Both the position numbers and the translations under genes were made by a program. DNA of 64,000 nt from Sphingomonas koreensis (GTDB lineage: Bacteria > Pseudomonadota > Alphaproteobacteria > Sphingomonadales > Sphingomonadaceae), in contig RCZF01000003.1 of NCBI GenBank assembly GCA_006438735.1, forward strand, positions 124,001 through 188,000, read 5' to 3'. The notes beneath the pieces were generated by a model. The model was not told the DNA's origin, did no database searches, and saw only the letters and a program-made list of their open reading frames with translations. Numbering within the stretch: position 1 is the first letter of the stretch; the number at the start of each line of letters is the position of its first letter. Positions 8,660-18,577 of the stretch are shown piece by piece.

Positions 8660-9988
8660 TCAGGCGGTTGCGAGACGCGCCGTCGCGCGGTCGCGGCCGA
8701 TCAGCGGCAGCAGCGCGGCCATGTCGGGGCCGTGATCGCGGCCGGTGAGCGCGCGGCGCAGCGGCAGGAACAGCGCCTTGCCCTTGCGCCCGGTTTCGTC
8801 CTTCAACCGAGCGGTCAGCGCGTGCCACGGATCGGCCGCCCAATCGATCTCGACGGCGATCGCCGCGGCGCGGGCGAGGAAATCGCGATCGGCGGGATCG
8901 ATTACCGCGTCGATCGGCCCTTCGACGACGTGCCACCAATCGCCGGCGTCGGCGACGACAGTGAGATTGGGCCGAATCGCTTCCCACGCCGCCGCGTCCA
9001 TCGCCGCCGGCAACCGATCGGCGACCGCCGCGAACGGCAGTTGGTGCACGATCCGCGTGTTGACCGCCGCCAGTTCCGCCTCGTCGAAGCGGGCCGGCGC
9101 GCGGCCGAAGCGCGCGAAATCGAAGCTTTCGATCAGCGCGCGCGTGTCGATCAGCGGTTCGACCGGATCGCTCGTCCCGATCCGCGCCAGCAGCGCGCGC
9201 ACCGCCTCGGGCTCGATCCCTTCCTCGCGAAACGCATCGACGCCGACCGAGCCAAGTCGCTTGGAGAGTTTCCCTTCGCTGCCGACCAGCAGCGCCTCAT
9301 GCGCGAACGCCGGCGGCGCAGCGCCCATCGCCGCGAACATCTGCAATTGCAGCGCGGTGTTCGAGACATGATCCTCGCCGCGCACGACATGGCTGACGCC
9401 CATCTCGGCGTCATCGATCGCCGACGGCAGCATGTAGAGCCACGATCCGTCGGCGCGGCGCACCACCGGATCGCTCATCGTCTTGGGATCGAACTGCTGG
9501 GGGCCGCGGATCAGATCGGTCCATTCGATCATCGCGTCGTGATCGAGTTTGAAGCGCCAATGCGGCTCGATGCCCTCGGCCGCCAATGTCGCGCGGTCGG
9601 CCTCGCTCAGCGCCAGCGCCGCGCGGTCATAGACCGGCGGCAGCCCGCGTCCGAGCAGGATCTTGCGCTTGAGTTCGAGCTCATGCGCCGTCTCATACGC
9701 CGGATAGATCCGCCCCGCATCGACCAGCGCGGCGAAGCGCTTTTCGTAAATCGCAAAGCGCGCCGATTGCCGCTCCTCGCCGTCGGGCGTCATCCCCAGC
9801 CAATCGAGATCGGCGCGAATCGCCTCGACGAACCGCTCCTCGCTGCGCGCCGCATCGGTATCATCGATTCGCAGCACGAACCGCCCGCCGTTCTTCTTCG
9901 CCCACAGCCAATTATGCAGCGCGGTTCGGATATTGCCGACATGCAGCCGGCCGGTCGGCGAAGGGGCGAAACGGGTGAGCATGGTCAT
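8660..9988 (-). CDS. gltX: Glutamate--tRNA ligase
   Basis: This class I aminoacyl-tRNA synthetase of 442 residues has the N-terminal RFAPSPTGRLHVGNIRTAL segment, in which HVGN replaces the HIGH signature. The KLSKR (KMSKS-type) loop is near residue 240. It belongs to the shorter of the two GluRS types common in alphaproteobacteria; whether it charges tRNA-Glu only or also tRNA-Gln cannot be told here. I start it at MTMLTRF (9988). The longer frame to 10138 would overlap the divergent prs gene. Confidence 0.93.
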   Translation of the reverse strand: MTMLTRFAPSPTGRLHVGNIRTALHNWLWAKKNGGRFVLRIDDTDAARSEERFVEAIRADLDWLGMTPDGEERQSARFAIYEKRFAALVDAGRIYPAYETAHELELKRKILLGRGLPPVYDRAALALSEADRATLAAEGIEPHWRFKLDHDAMIEWTDLIRGPQQFDPKTMSDPVVRRADGSWLYMLPSAIDDAEMGVSHVVRGEDHVSNTALQLQMFAAMGAAPPAFAHEALLVGSEGKLSKRLGSVGVDAFREEGIEPEAVRALLARIGTSDPVEPLIDTRALIESFDFARFGRAPARFDEAELAAVNTRIVHQLPFAAVADRLPAAMDAAAWEAIRPNLTVVADAGDWWHVVEGPIDAVIDPADRDFLARAAAIAVEIDWAADPWHALTARLKDETGRKGKALFLPLRRALTGRDHGPDMAALLPLIGRDRATARLATA

Positions 9989-10091
9989 GCTGTCCGCGCT
10001 TAAGCAGCCGCCAGGTCCGCGGCAATGCCCCCTTCCTGTCATCGATCTGTCGCCGTAAGGGGAAGCGACCACGCCGCGGGGAGCGACGCAC

Positions 10092-11027
10092 ATGAAATTG
10101 ATGGCCGGCAATTCGAACCTTCCGCTGGCGCGAGACATCGCCGCCTATCTCGAAATGCCGCTGACCGAGGCGCTGGTGCGGCGCTTCGCCGATGAGGAAA
10201 TCTTCGTCGAAATCCTTGAAAACGTCCGCGGCGAGGACGTGTTCGTGCTGCAATCGACCGGCTTTCCCGCCAACGACAATCTCATGGAATTGCTGGTCTG
10301 CATCGATGCGCTCAAGCGCGCCTCGGCCAAGCGGATCACCGCGGTGGTGCCCTATTTCGGCTATGCCCGGCAGGACCGCAAACCGGGCCCGCGCACACCG
10401 ATCTCCGCCAAGCTGGTGGCCAATCTGATCACCGTCGCGGGCGCCGACCGCGTGCTCTCGGTCGATCTCCACGCGGGGCAAATTCAGGGCTTTTTCGATA
10501 TCCCAACCGACAATCTCTACGCCGCGCCGGTGATGTCCGCCGATATCAAGGCGCGGTTCGAGGGGCATAATCTGATGGTCGTCTCGCCCGATGTCGGCGG
10601 CGTGGTGCGCGCGCGCAGTCTTGCCAAGCGGCTCGACAACGCGCCGCTCGCGATCGTCGACAAGCGCCGCGAGCGCGCCGGCGAATCGGAAGTGATGAAC
10701 ATCATCGGCGAGGTCGAAGGGCGCTTCTGCATCCTGATCGACGACATCGTCGATTCGGCGGGCACCTTGTGCAACGCCGCCGCCGCGCTGAAGGAAGCGG
10801 GCGCCGAGGACGTCGTCGCTTATTGCACCCACGGCGTGCTGTCGGGCGGCGCCGTCGCGCGCGTCGAAGGATCGCAGCTGTCCGAACTGGTCATCACCGA
10901 TTCGATCGGCAGCCACGAGGTCATCAAGGATGCCAGGCGCATCCGTCATCTGACGATCGCGCCGTTGCTCGCCGAGGCGATCCGCCGCATCGCCGACGAA
11001 TCGTCGGTATCGAGCCTGTTCGACTGA
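10092..11027 (+). CDS. prs: Ribose-phosphate pyrophosphokinase
   Basis: PRPP synthetase (311 residues) transfers pyrophosphate from ATP to ribose 5-phosphate, feeding nucleotide, histidine and tryptophan synthesis. Conserved parts are the [12 protein letters not shown] strand, the ATP-binding GYARQDRK loop (about 94-101), [16 protein letters not shown] (about 123-138) and the PRPP loop [14 protein letters not shown] (about 213-226). It is transcribed divergently from gltX across a gap of about 100 bases that must hold both promoters. Confidence 0.96.
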   Translation: MKLMAGNSNLPLARDIAAYLEMPLTEALVRRFADEEIFVEILENVRGEDVFVLQSTGFPANDNLMELLVCIDALKRASAKRITAVVPYFGYARQDRKPGPRTPISAKLVANLITVAGADRVLSVDLHAGQIQGFFDIPTDNLYAAPVMSADIKARFEGHNLMVVSPDVGGVVRARSLAKRLDNAPLAIVDKRRERAGESEVMNIIGEVEGRFCILIDDIVDSAGTLCNAAAALKEAGAEDVVAYCTHGVLSGGAVARVEGSQLSELVITDSIGSHEVIKDARRIRHLTIAPLLAEAIRRIADESSVSSLFD

Positions 11028-11037
11028 TCCCGGGCCG

Positions 11038-11358
11038 CTAGGCTTCGGACAATCTGACGATGTGATCGAACACGGCAGGATGGAGCGGCTGGCCGAACGC
11101 GCACCCACAGGTGTAGCCGTCGCGCCAAGCCACGGTGGCTTCCAGCCCGGCAAGCCCGGGCAGCGTCAACCACACGCGATTGCCTTCGTAGAGCGTGAAG
11201 CTGGTTTCGGCGCGAAAGCCGCTGGTCGACAGATCGACCACGTCGATCGAGAATTTGGTCGTGCCGCGATCGCGCAACTGGGCCGACAGCTTGACCGCCT
11301 TGCGCAGCGCGCGACGGTGATCACCTAACGGGGTAACGGGGGCACGTGGAGTCGACAT
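11038..11358 (-). CDS. PilZ domain protein
   Basis: This 106-residue protein is a single PilZ domain, the c-di-GMP receptor fold. The N-terminal arginine motif is HRRALRKAV (about 14-22), the second motif DLSTSGFRAE (about 42-51), and the barrel closes with VAWRDGYTCGCAF. The spacing fits the RxxxR...D/NxSxxG consensus, so c-di-GMP binding is plausible. With no output domain it probably acts on a partner. It faces prs tail to tail with only 10 bases between. Confidence 0.85.
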   Translation of the reverse strand: MSTPRAPVTPLGDHRRALRKAVKLSAQLRDRGTTKFSIDVVDLSTSGFRAETSFTLYEGNRVWLTLPGLAGLEATVAWRDGYTCGCAFGQPLHPAVFDHIVRLSEA

Positions 11359-11405
11359 CGTGGCTATGCCGCTACGGCGATCGACGATCGATTACCACAG
11401 CACGA

Positions 11406-11933
11406 TCATTGGCCGAGCTCGCGCCCGGCGATCGGCTCGCCGGCCGGCGCGCGCACGCCGGCGCGGCCGCGGCGGGCGAGTTCCTGCTTCAGCGCGTCGG
11501 GGCGGGGCGCCCACAGGAAGCCGAAACTGACCGTGCCGTGCTTGGTCTCGACCGCATGGTGAAGCCGGTGCGCCTGGACGATGCGCTTCATATAGGTCGA
11601 TCGCGGCACATAGCCGGTCGCCAGCCGCTTGTGGACGATGACGTCGTGAAAGCCGAAATAGATCGCGCCGTATGCGGCAATGCCACCACCGATCCAGCCG
11701 TAGCCCGGCCACCAGCCGAGCTGCACGCCGCCGAGGATCAGCACGATCGACGGCACCGCAAAGATCACCGCATAGAAATCGTTGAGCTCCCAATTGCCGT
11801 GCCGCACGCGGTGGTGGCTGGCGTGGAGAAACCAGCCCGGCCCGTGCATCACCCAGCGGTGCATGACATAGGCGAAGCCCTCCATGCCGAGCACGGTGGC
11901 GAGGAACAGCAGGATGCCGATTGCAGGACTCAT
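11406..11933 (-). CDS. crtZ: Beta-carotene hydroxylase
   Basis: CrtZ adds 3-hydroxyl groups to beta-ionone rings of carotenoids in the inner membrane, giving zeaxanthin, a precursor of sphingomonad pigments such as nostoxanthin. It has 175 residues with several hydrophobic helices and the di-iron histidine motifs of the fatty-acid hydroxylase superfamily: HRWVMH (about 25-30), HASHHRVRHG (about 37-46), HDVIVH (about 97-102) and HRLHHAVETKH. The ATG at 11933 is chosen because the longer frame runs into the divergent lipoprotein gene. No other crt gene is in the window. Confidence 0.92.
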   Translation of the reverse strand: MSPAIGILLFLATVLGMEGFAYVMHRWVMHGPGWFLHASHHRVRHGNWELNDFYAVIFAVPSIVLILGGVQLGWWPGYGWIGGGIAAYGAIYFGFHDVIVHKRLATGYVPRSTYMKRIVQAHRLHHAVETKHGTVSFGFLWAPRPDALKQELARRGRAGVRAPAGEPIAGRELGQ

Positions 11934-11955
11934 GCGCGCGATATAGCGATAGCGC

Positions 11956-12261
11956 ATGGCAAAGACGAGAGTCGCGCTGCTGTTGGCGTTCGCGCTGGCC
12001 GCCTGCGCGACGCCAGAGGCGCGCGTCCAGGCAGGACTCGAGAACGCCGGGCTCAAACCGCATCTCGCGCGCTGCATGGCGGCGCGGCTGGTCGATCGGC
12101 TGTCGCGCGCGCAGCTCCATGAACTCGCCAGCCTGCCCAAGGCCGAGCATGCCGATTCGGTGGACGAGTTTCTCTACCGCGTCCGCGCACTCGGCGATCG
12201 CCAGACCGTCCATGTCACCGTCAAGGCCGCCGCGCTGTGCGCTACCGGCTTCGCCGGCTAA
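11956..12261 (+). CDS. Small putative lipoprotein
   Basis: This 101-residue protein begins with a lipoprotein-type signal (VALLLAFALAAC, Cys17 as the lipobox cysteine). The mature part contains a predicted helical ARVQAGLENAGLKPHLARCMAARL stretch. It is divergent from crtZ with a gap of 22 bases. The family is unknown to me; similar small cell-envelope proteins occur in sphingomonads. There is no evidence for an enzymatic role. Confidence 0.7.
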   Translation: MAKTRVALLLAFALAACATPEARVQAGLENAGLKPHLARCMAARLVDRLSRAQLHELASLPKAEHADSVDEFLYRVRALGDRQTVHVTVKAAALCATGFAG

Positions 12262-12267
12262 CTCTAT

Positions 12268-12282
12268 TGCGACTAATTCGCA
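12268..12282. promoter_or_regulatory. Fur/Mur-like palindrome upstream of sucC
   Basis: TGCGACTAATTCGCA is an inverted repeat (TGCGA, five-base spacer, TCGCA) lying 90 bases before the sucC ATG. It resembles the TGCRAATNATTYGCA type of site reported for Fur/Mur proteins of alphaproteobacteria. Assignment rests on resemblance only. Confidence 0.35.
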
Positions 12283-12371
12283 CTCGCTGAAACCGCGCTT
12301 GGGGGTGGATTCGCCCCGCCGGCTGTGCTTAAGCGCCGCGCAAACCCCGCGACACGAAGGCGAGTTTCCCC

Positions 12372-13571
<1,200 letters not shown>

Positions 13572-13590
13572 CCGGGCCGGCCGTCGGAAC

Positions 13591-13630
13591 CGAAAAGGGG
13601 CTCGGGCGGATACGTCCGGGTCCCTTTTCG
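13591..13630 (+). terminator. Hairpin terminator after sucC
   Basis: CGAAAAGGG pairs with CCCTTTTCG around an inner CGGGCG/CGTCCG stem. The hairpin begins 20 bases after the sucC stop. The T-rich portion is inside the 3' arm (CCCTTTTCGTT). The remaining 150 bases before etfB contain no gene and should hold the etfB promoter. Confidence 0.7.
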
Positions 13631-13784
13631 TTGGGCGGGTGAGGCGCAACGCGGGAAGCGGCCGCCGCTGCCGTTACGGCAGCCGGGGGTTTCCATACCC
13701 GACTTGCGAAAACGACGCGAAACGGCCATGTGTCGTGCCGATAGCGGGCTCGAAACGGGCCATCGAATTGCGGAAGGATGATCG

Positions 13785-14531
13785 ATGAAAGTGCTGGTCC
13801 CGGTCAAGCGGGTGCTTGATTACAACGTGAAGCCGCGGGTGAAGGCCGATGGCTCGGGCGTTGATCTCGCCAACGTCAAGATGAGCATGAATCCGTTCGA
13901 CGAGATCGCCGTCGAAGAAGCCATCCGGTTGAAGGACAAGGGCGTCACGGAGATCGTCGTCGTCTCGATCGGCGAGCAGAAGTGCCAGGAGACGCTGCGC
14001 ACCGCGCTGGCGATGGGCGCCGACCGCGCGATCCTCGTCCAGACCGACGACAAGGTCGAGCCGCTCGGCGTGGCCAAGATTCTCGCCAAGATCGTCGCGG
14101 AGGAAAGCCCCGATCTGGTCATCCTCGGCAAGCAGGCGATCGACGACGACAACAATCAGACCGGGCAGATGCTCGCCGGGCTGCTCGGCTGGGGCCAGGG
14201 CACCTTCGCCTCCAAGGTCGAACTCGCCGACGGCCGCGCCAAGATCACCCGCGAAGTCGATGGCGGATCGGAAACCGACGACCTCAAGCTGCCGGCGATC
14301 GTCACCACCGATCTGCGCCTCAACGAGCCGCGCTACGCCTCGCTGCCCAACATCATGAAGGCCAAATCGAAGCCGATGGCGCAGAAGACGCCCGCCGATT
14401 ACGGCGTCGATGTCGCGCCGCGGCTGACGACGGTGAAAGTCGTCGAGCCCGCCAAGCGCACCGCCGGCGTCAAGGTCGCCGACGTCGACGAACTTGTCGC
14501 CAAACTCAAGGCGATGGGCGTCGCGAACTAG
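13785..14531 (+). CDS. etfB: Electron transfer flavoprotein subunit beta
   Basis: EtfB pairs with EtfA to carry electrons from acyl-CoA and other dehydrogenases to ETF:ubiquinone oxidoreductase. It starts [20 protein letters not shown] and contains [15 protein letters not shown] (about 38-52) and the AMP-binding loop region [23 protein letters not shown] (about 113-135). The length of 248 residues is normal. It is followed by a REP-like element and then etfA. The acyl-CoA dehydrogenase at 36.5 kb is a likely electron donor. Confidence 0.96.
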   Translation: MKVLVPVKRVLDYNVKPRVKADGSGVDLANVKMSMNPFDEIAVEEAIRLKDKGVTEIVVVSIGEQKCQETLRTALAMGADRAILVQTDDKVEPLGVAKILAKIVAEESPDLVILGKQAIDDDNNQTGQMLAGLLGWGQGTFASKVELADGRAKITREVDGGSETDDLKLPAIVTTDLRLNEPRYASLPNIMKAKSKPMAQKTPADYGVDVAPRLTTVKVVEPAKRTAGVKVADVDELVAKLKAMGVAN

Positions 14532-14546
14532 GATAATCGGATAAGT

Positions 14547-14613
14547 CCGTTCGCCCCGAGCGTGTCGAAGGGCATGTCGCGGGCACGAGCTTCGACAAGC
14601 TCAGCTCGAACGG
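14547..14613. repeat. REP-like palindromic repeat, class D
   Basis: Inverted ends CCGTTCG and CGAACGG enclose GAGCGTGTCGAAG and CTTCGACAAGCTC-type arms. It lies between etfB and etfA in the middle of a presumed operon, so it may set the relative level of the two subunits. Related elements are at 31292-31376 and 35377-35447. Confidence 0.8.
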
Positions 14614-14646
14614 TTGAGGGGCAAGCCCCCAGGGAAGGTAAAGACG

Positions 14647-15576
14647 ATGAAAACACTGGTTTGGGTCGAGCATGACGGCAAGTCCGTCAAGGACGCCACG
14701 CTCGCGGTGGTCACCGCCGCCGCGAAGCTCGGCGAGGTCCATCTCCTCGTCGCCGGCGAAGGCGTCGACGGCGTTGCCGCCGAAGCCGCGAAGATCGCTG
14801 GCGTCGGCAAGGTCCACGTCGCCGACGACGCGGCCTACGCCCATGCGCTGGCCGAGAACGTAGCGCCGCTCATCGTCGAACTGATGGGCCATCACGACGC
14901 CTTCCTCGCGCCCGCCACCACCAACGGCAAGAACATCGCGCCGCGCGTCGCCGCGCTGCTCGATGTCATGCAGATCAGCGATATCCTGTCAGTCGAAAGC
15001 GACGACACCTTCACGCGCCCGATCTACGCCGGCAACGCGATCGCCACGGTCACATCGAGCGACGCCAAGAAGGTCATCACCGTGCGCGGCACCGCGTTCG
15101 ACAAGGCGAGTCCCGACGGCGGCTCGGCGACACTCGAAAAGGTCGCGTCGACGGGGGACAAGGGCCTGTCCACCTTCGCGGGTTCGGAAATCGCCAAGCT
15201 CGAACGCCCCGAGCTGACCAGCGCCAAGATCATCGTCTCGGGCGGCCGCGCGCTGCAATCATCCGAAAACTTCCACTCGATCATCGAGCCGCTCGCCGAC
15301 AAGCTCGGCGCCGCGGTCGGTGCCAGCCGCGCGGCGGTCGATGCCGGCTATGTCCCCAACGACTATCAGGTCGGCCAGACCGGCAAGATCGTCGCCCCCG
15401 AAGTCTATATCGCGATCGGCATCTCGGGCGCGATCCAGCACCTTGCTGGCATGAAGGATTCGAAGACCATCATCGCCATCAACAAGGACGAGGACGCGCC
15501 GATCTTCCAGGTCGCGGACATCGGGCTGGTCGGGGATTTGTACAAGATCGTGCCGGAACTGACGTCGAAGCTGTAG
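14647..15576 (+). CDS. etfA: Electron transfer flavoprotein subunit alpha
   Basis: EtfA (309 residues) binds FAD in its C-terminal domain. That domain is easily seen: [15 protein letters not shown] (about 197-211), [23 protein letters not shown] (about 223-245) and the [15 protein letters not shown] loop (about 255-269). It ends [21 protein letters not shown] start at the ATG at 14647, which has GGAAGG upstream; the longer frame to 14614 lacks this. It functions as a heterodimer with EtfB. Confidence 0.96.
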   Translation: MKTLVWVEHDGKSVKDATLAVVTAAAKLGEVHLLVAGEGVDGVAAEAAKIAGVGKVHVADDAAYAHALAENVAPLIVELMGHHDAFLAPATTNGKNIAPRVAALLDVMQISDILSVESDDTFTRPIYAGNAIATVTSSDAKKVITVRGTAFDKASPDGGSATLEKVASTGDKGLSTFAGSEIAKLERPELTSAKIIVSGGRALQSSENFHSIIEPLADKLGAAVGASRAAVDAGYVPNDYQVGQTGKIVAPEVYIAIGISGAIQHLAGMKDSKTIIAINKDEDAPIFQVADIGLVGDLYKIVPELTSKL

Positions 15577-15751
15577 GCCGGAAGCGAAGCTGACCGGCCA
15601 GTGCGGGCGGCGCAAGCCAGCCCGCAACTGCAAGACCGGCCGGCGGCGCTCCAGCGCCGACCGACGACGCGGGATTTACTCCCGCGTCGGCTCTGTCGTC
15701 CAACCAAACTCGCCTTGGTCCGAGGTCGCCAGCGCGCGGAGCACGCTTCCC
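15577..15751. other. Non-coding, hairpin-rich stretch after etfA
   Basis: This is the first part of the only gap above 300 bases (15577-16041). I see no gene. It holds nested inverted repeats: CAGTGCGGGC with GCCCGCAACTG (15600-15632 region), and a perfect ten-base stem CGACGCGGGA/TCCCGCGTCG (15665-15674 and 15680-15689) with a TTTAC loop. It could end the etf transcript or be a further type of repeat. Confidence 0.5.
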
Positions 15752-15830
15752 GTCATTGCGAGCGAAGCGAAGCAATCCAGGCCCCCAGAACAACTGGGCT
15801 GCCGCGTCGCTCCGCTCCTCGCAGCGACGA
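15752..15830. repeat. REP-like palindromic repeat, class F
   Basis: The sequence GTCATTGCGAGCGAAGCGAA at the left and TCGCTCCGCTCCTCGCAGCGA at the right form inverted arms around CCCCCAGAACAACTGGG. This type (tcattgcgagcgaagcgaagcaatcc) is a widespread bacterial interspersed motif. It is the only copy of this class in the window. Confidence 0.75.
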
Positions 15831-15868
15831 ACCGAACCGATCCCATCGCGCGCCCTCCCCCACAACAA

Positions 15869-15902
15869 ACGGCCCTGCCGACGGAGGGGTCGACAGGGCC
15901 GT
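15869..15902 (-). terminator. Hairpin terminator for the fasciclin transcript
   Basis: ACGGCCCTG pairs with CAGGGCCGT, with an inner CGAC/GTCG stem after one mismatch. Read on the minus strand it is followed by TTTGTTGTG. It lies 140 bases past the fasciclin stop, and the bases between hold no gene. Confidence 0.55.
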
Positions 15903-16041
15903 GGCGGACGCGCGTGAAAGGAGGATCGCGCGGTCCGCTATTGCTCGCTTGGGAGAGCGACGCGCACAGCTACGGACGATAGCCCCGCCCGGATGCCGGC
16001 GATGCCGCCAAGCAACCCGGGCGTGCGACGAACCGCAGCGA

Positions 16042-16596
16042 TCAGGGCATCATCACCGTATCGATGACGTGGATCACGCCGTTCGACTGGCGGACGTCGG
16101 CGATGGTGATCTTGCCGCTGTCCCCCTTGCCGTCCATGATCATCCAGCCGCCGCTGCCCTTCTTGAAGGTCAACGGCTCGCCCTGCACGGTGGTGTAGGT
16201 CGCGGTGCCGCCATGCGCCTTGGCGTTGGCGGCGATGTCGGCCGCGCTGATCGCGCCGGGCACGACATGATAGGTCAGGATCGAGGTCAGCGTCGCCTTG
16301 TTCTCGGGCTTGACCAGCGTGTCGACGGTACCGGCCGGCAGCTTGGCGAACGCCTCATTGGTCGGCGCGAACACGGTGAACGGCCCCGGCCCCGACAGCG
16401 TATCGACGAGCCCCGCCGCCTTTACCGCTGCGACCAGCGTGGTGTGATCCTTCGAATTGACCGCATTCTCGACGATCGTCTTGGTCGGATACATCGCCGC
16501 GCCGCCGACCATCGGGTTCTTCTGGGCGATCGACGCGGTGGCGCCGGCGAACACGATCGCGGCGGCGAGCAGGGACGTGCGAATGGCGATCTTCAT
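16042..16596 (-). CDS. Secreted fasciclin-domain protein
   Basis: The protein has 184 residues with a Sec signal peptide (MKIAIRTSLLAAAIVFAGATASIAQ, cleaved after about 25). One FAS1 domain follows, with the H1 and H2 boxes visible: GPGPFTVFAPTNEAFAKL (about 69-86) and the C-terminal GVIHVIDTVMMP. FAS1 domains mediate adhesion or protein contacts outside the cytoplasm. It is encoded 87 bases downstream of the anti-sigma gene on the same strand. In mycobacteria the fasciclin proteins MPT70/MPT83 are targets of SigK-RskA, so it is a likely target of the sigma factor encoded next to it. Confidence 0.9.
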   Translation of the reverse strand: MKIAIRTSLLAAAIVFAGATASIAQKNPMVGGAAMYPTKTIVENAVNSKDHTTLVAAVKAAGLVDTLSGPGPFTVFAPTNEAFAKLPAGTVDTLVKPENKATLTSILTYHVVPGAISAADIAANAKAHGGTATYTTVQGEPLTFKKGSGGWMIMDGKGDSGKITIADVRQSNGVIHVIDTVMMP

Positions 16597-16683
16597 GGGG
16601 AAATCTCCTGGCTGACGCCCAAGGGGACGGGCGCAGCGGAGATACGGCGCGGCTTATCGATAGATGCAGGTTAAGCCCGGCGG

Positions 16684-17433
16684 CTAGACGAAGCTGAGGG
16701 TTCCCGTCGCCACTACTGGGCCGGTCGGCTTGCCGGTCGGCGAGCCGCCGATCGGCTCGATCGACACCGCCAGCGTGACGCCCTGACGCAGCAATACCGC
16801 CGCGGCGGTATCGATCGGCAGCGCCGTCGCATCGCCCTTGCGCAGCACGCCCATCGGCCGCGGTGTGCCATCGGCCGGGATCACCCACAATTCGGCGTCC
16901 TTGTCCGCCTTGGCGAAGGCGCCCGGCGCGATCCGCATCGCGCCGATCGCGGGATCGTAGATCGCGGCGACCGGCTCGAGCCCCGCGGTCTTCTCGGCGG
17001 GCGTCAATTGCGCGATCAGCACGTGTGCGGGCGCGGTGGCGGCGGGCGCAGACGACGGCGGCGCGACCGGCGCGGGGCCGGGGCGCATGATCAGCAGGAC
17101 GGCAAGACACGCCGCGACCAGCGTCGCCAGCCCGGCGACCCAAGGCCACGGCCCGCGCCGCAGCGTCGTCACCGGCGCATCGCCACGCTCGATCATCCGC
17201 TCGATCGATTCGAACGATTCGGCCGGGGCGGCGATTTCGGGCCAATCGGCGAACAATTGCGCGAAATGATCGCGCCACATTTCGACTTCGGCGGCAAAGG
17301 CCGGTTCGGCGAGCGCGCGCCGCATTGCCGCGGCGCGATCGTCGCCGTCGAGCAGGCCAAGCGCCAGCTCGGCCGCCGCCAGATCGGGCTCGTCGGGAAT
17401 CAAGGCGCGATCGTCAGTCAAGAATCGAGACAC
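16684..17433 (-). CDS. Anti-sigma factor, RskA type
   Basis: This 249-residue protein begins with a helical cytoplasmic part (LAAAELALGLLDGDDRAAAMRRAL, about 19-42) typical of anti-sigma K factors. A single transmembrane helix follows (about 96-115, WVAGLATLVAACLAVLLIM), then a periplasmic RskA domain rich in beta strands. In the model system the regulator binds its ECF sigma factor until proteolysis releases it. The GTG start at 17433 lies inside the sigma-factor gene (16-base overlap); a TTG at 17421 would also couple the two. Residues 120-145 are Pro/Ala-rich linker. Confidence 0.85.
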   Translation of the reverse strand: MSRFLTDDRALIPDEPDLAAAELALGLLDGDDRAAAMRRALAEPAFAAEVEMWRDHFAQLFADWPEIAAPAESFESIERMIERGDAPVTTLRRGPWPWVAGLATLVAACLAVLLIMRPGPAPVAPPSSAPAATAPAHVLIAQLTPAEKTAGLEPVAAIYDPAIGAMRIAPGAFAKADKDAELWVIPADGTPRPMGVLRKGDATALPIDTAAAVLLRQGVTLAVSIEPIGGSPTGKPTGPVVATGTLSFV

Positions 17434-18023
17434 TCGCGCAAGCGCTTCAGGCCGCGCCGCACCCAGCTTTTCATGGTGCCGAGCGGCACCGCGCGGCGCT
17501 CGGCCAGTTCGGCATAGGTGACGCCATCGAAAAAGGCGGTGCGAATCGCATTGCGCTGATCGTCATCGAGCGCCTCAAGGCAGACGTGGAGCCGGTGGCT
17601 GACCTCGTCGGCGAGCATCATATCGGGAGCGAGCGGCGCCAGATCGGGGATCGGCGGCACATCATCGAGCGGCGTTGTGCGGCGCACCTTGTGGGCGCGC
17701 CGCCAATCGATCGCACGGTTGCGCGCGATCGTCGCCAGCCACGTGATCGGGCTGGCGCGGCCAGGCTCATAGCCGCCAGCGCGCTTCCAAACCGTAAGAT
17801 AGACCTCATGCAACACGTCTTCCGCCGCCTGTCGTTCACCGCAGATACGCAGGCAGATACCGAAAAGCTTCGCCGAGGTAAGATCGTAAAGCTGGCGGAA
17901 CGCGTCGCGATCTTCGCGGCCGGTGCGTATCAGCACGTCGGCAAGCCGTTCCCGGGCGCGGGCGGCGTCGATTGGCGGCTCGATCACGGCGCGATGATTA
18001 GCCGGGTCTCGCCGCCGCGACAA
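17418..18023 (-). CDS. ECF RNA polymerase sigma factor (SigK-like)
   Basis: ECF sigma factor of 201 residues. Region 2 runs from about 35 to 100 (FRQLYDLTSAKLFGICLRIC and EDVLHEVYLTVWKRA, then ITWLATIARNRAIDWRR). Region 4 is about 145-195, with the helix-turn-helix FFDGVTYAELAERRAVPLGTMKSWVRRGLKRLRECL split over two helices. The start is uncertain: TTG at 18023 or GTG at 17987. It heads a three-gene set with its anti-sigma factor and a fasciclin gene. I could not identify its target promoter motif with confidence. Confidence 0.88.
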   Translation of the reverse strand: MSRRRDPANHRAVIEPPIDAARARERLADVLIRTGREDRDAFRQLYDLTSAKLFGICLRICGERQAAEDVLHEVYLTVWKRAGGYEPGRASPITWLATIARNRAIDWRRAHKVRRTTPLDDVPPIPDLAPLAPDMMLADEVSHRLHVCLEALDDDQRNAIRTAFFDGVTYAELAERRAVPLGTMKSWVRRGLKRLRECLDS

Positions 18024-18121
18024 TCACTTAGATATTATCGCGGATCGATCTGTTGGCGCGCGCCGCAGGTCTTGGCTAACGTAGGGATTGTTGATCGTCG
18101 TTTTCTTGAGAAGGGCTCCGC

Positions 18122-18577
18122 ATGCGCATCGCCATCGCTTCCGATCACGGCGCCGTCGCGCTCAAGCAAACGCTCGCCGCGTGGCTGCGCGAAAGCGGGC
18201 ACGATGTCACCGATCTCGGCACGCACGGCACGGCGAGCGTCGATTACCCCGATTTCGGCGCCGCGCTGGGCGACGCCATCGCTTCGGACGCGGCCGAACG
18301 CGGGATCGCGCTGTGCGGATCGGGCATCGGCATCTCGATCGCGGTCAACCGCAATCCGCAGGCACGCTGCGCCCTGGTGTCCGAGCCGGTGTCGGCGACG
18401 CTGGCACGCGAGCATAATGACGCCAATGTGCTCGCGATGGGCGCGCGGCTGATCGGCGACGAGATGGCCAAGGCCTGCGTCACCGCCTTTCTCACCACCG
18501 CTTTCGCCGGCGGCCGTCATGCCGCCCGGGTCGCCAAGCTCGGCTCAAAGCGCGGCGAACCCGGCGATCAGGGTTAG
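18122..18577 (+). CDS. rpiB: Ribose 5-phosphate isomerase B
   Basis: RpiB interconverts ribulose 5-phosphate and ribose 5-phosphate in the pentose phosphate pathway. It shows the RpiB/LacAB signature: N-terminal MRIAIASDHGAVALK with the substrate-binding His, CGSGIGISIAVNR (about 65-77) with the catalytic Cys, and REHNDANVLAMGARLIG (about 98-114). The length of 151 residues is typical. Its last 33 bases overlap the convergent DUF3429 gene. It supplies the substrate for PRPP synthetase (prs at 10 kb). Confidence 0.94.
   Translation: MRIAIASDHGAVALKQTLAAWLRESGHDVTDLGTHGTASVDYPDFGAALGDAIASDAAERGIALCGSGIGISIAVNRNPQARCALVSEPVSATLAREHNDANVLAMGARLIGDEMAKACVTAFLTTAFAGGRHAARVAKLGSKRGEPGDQG

Noticed and set aside
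17418..18121. EcfG-type GGAAC-CGTT promoter before the sigma gene or the fasciclin gene
   Set aside because: Neither leader contains the two boxes at proper spacing, so no promoter is called.
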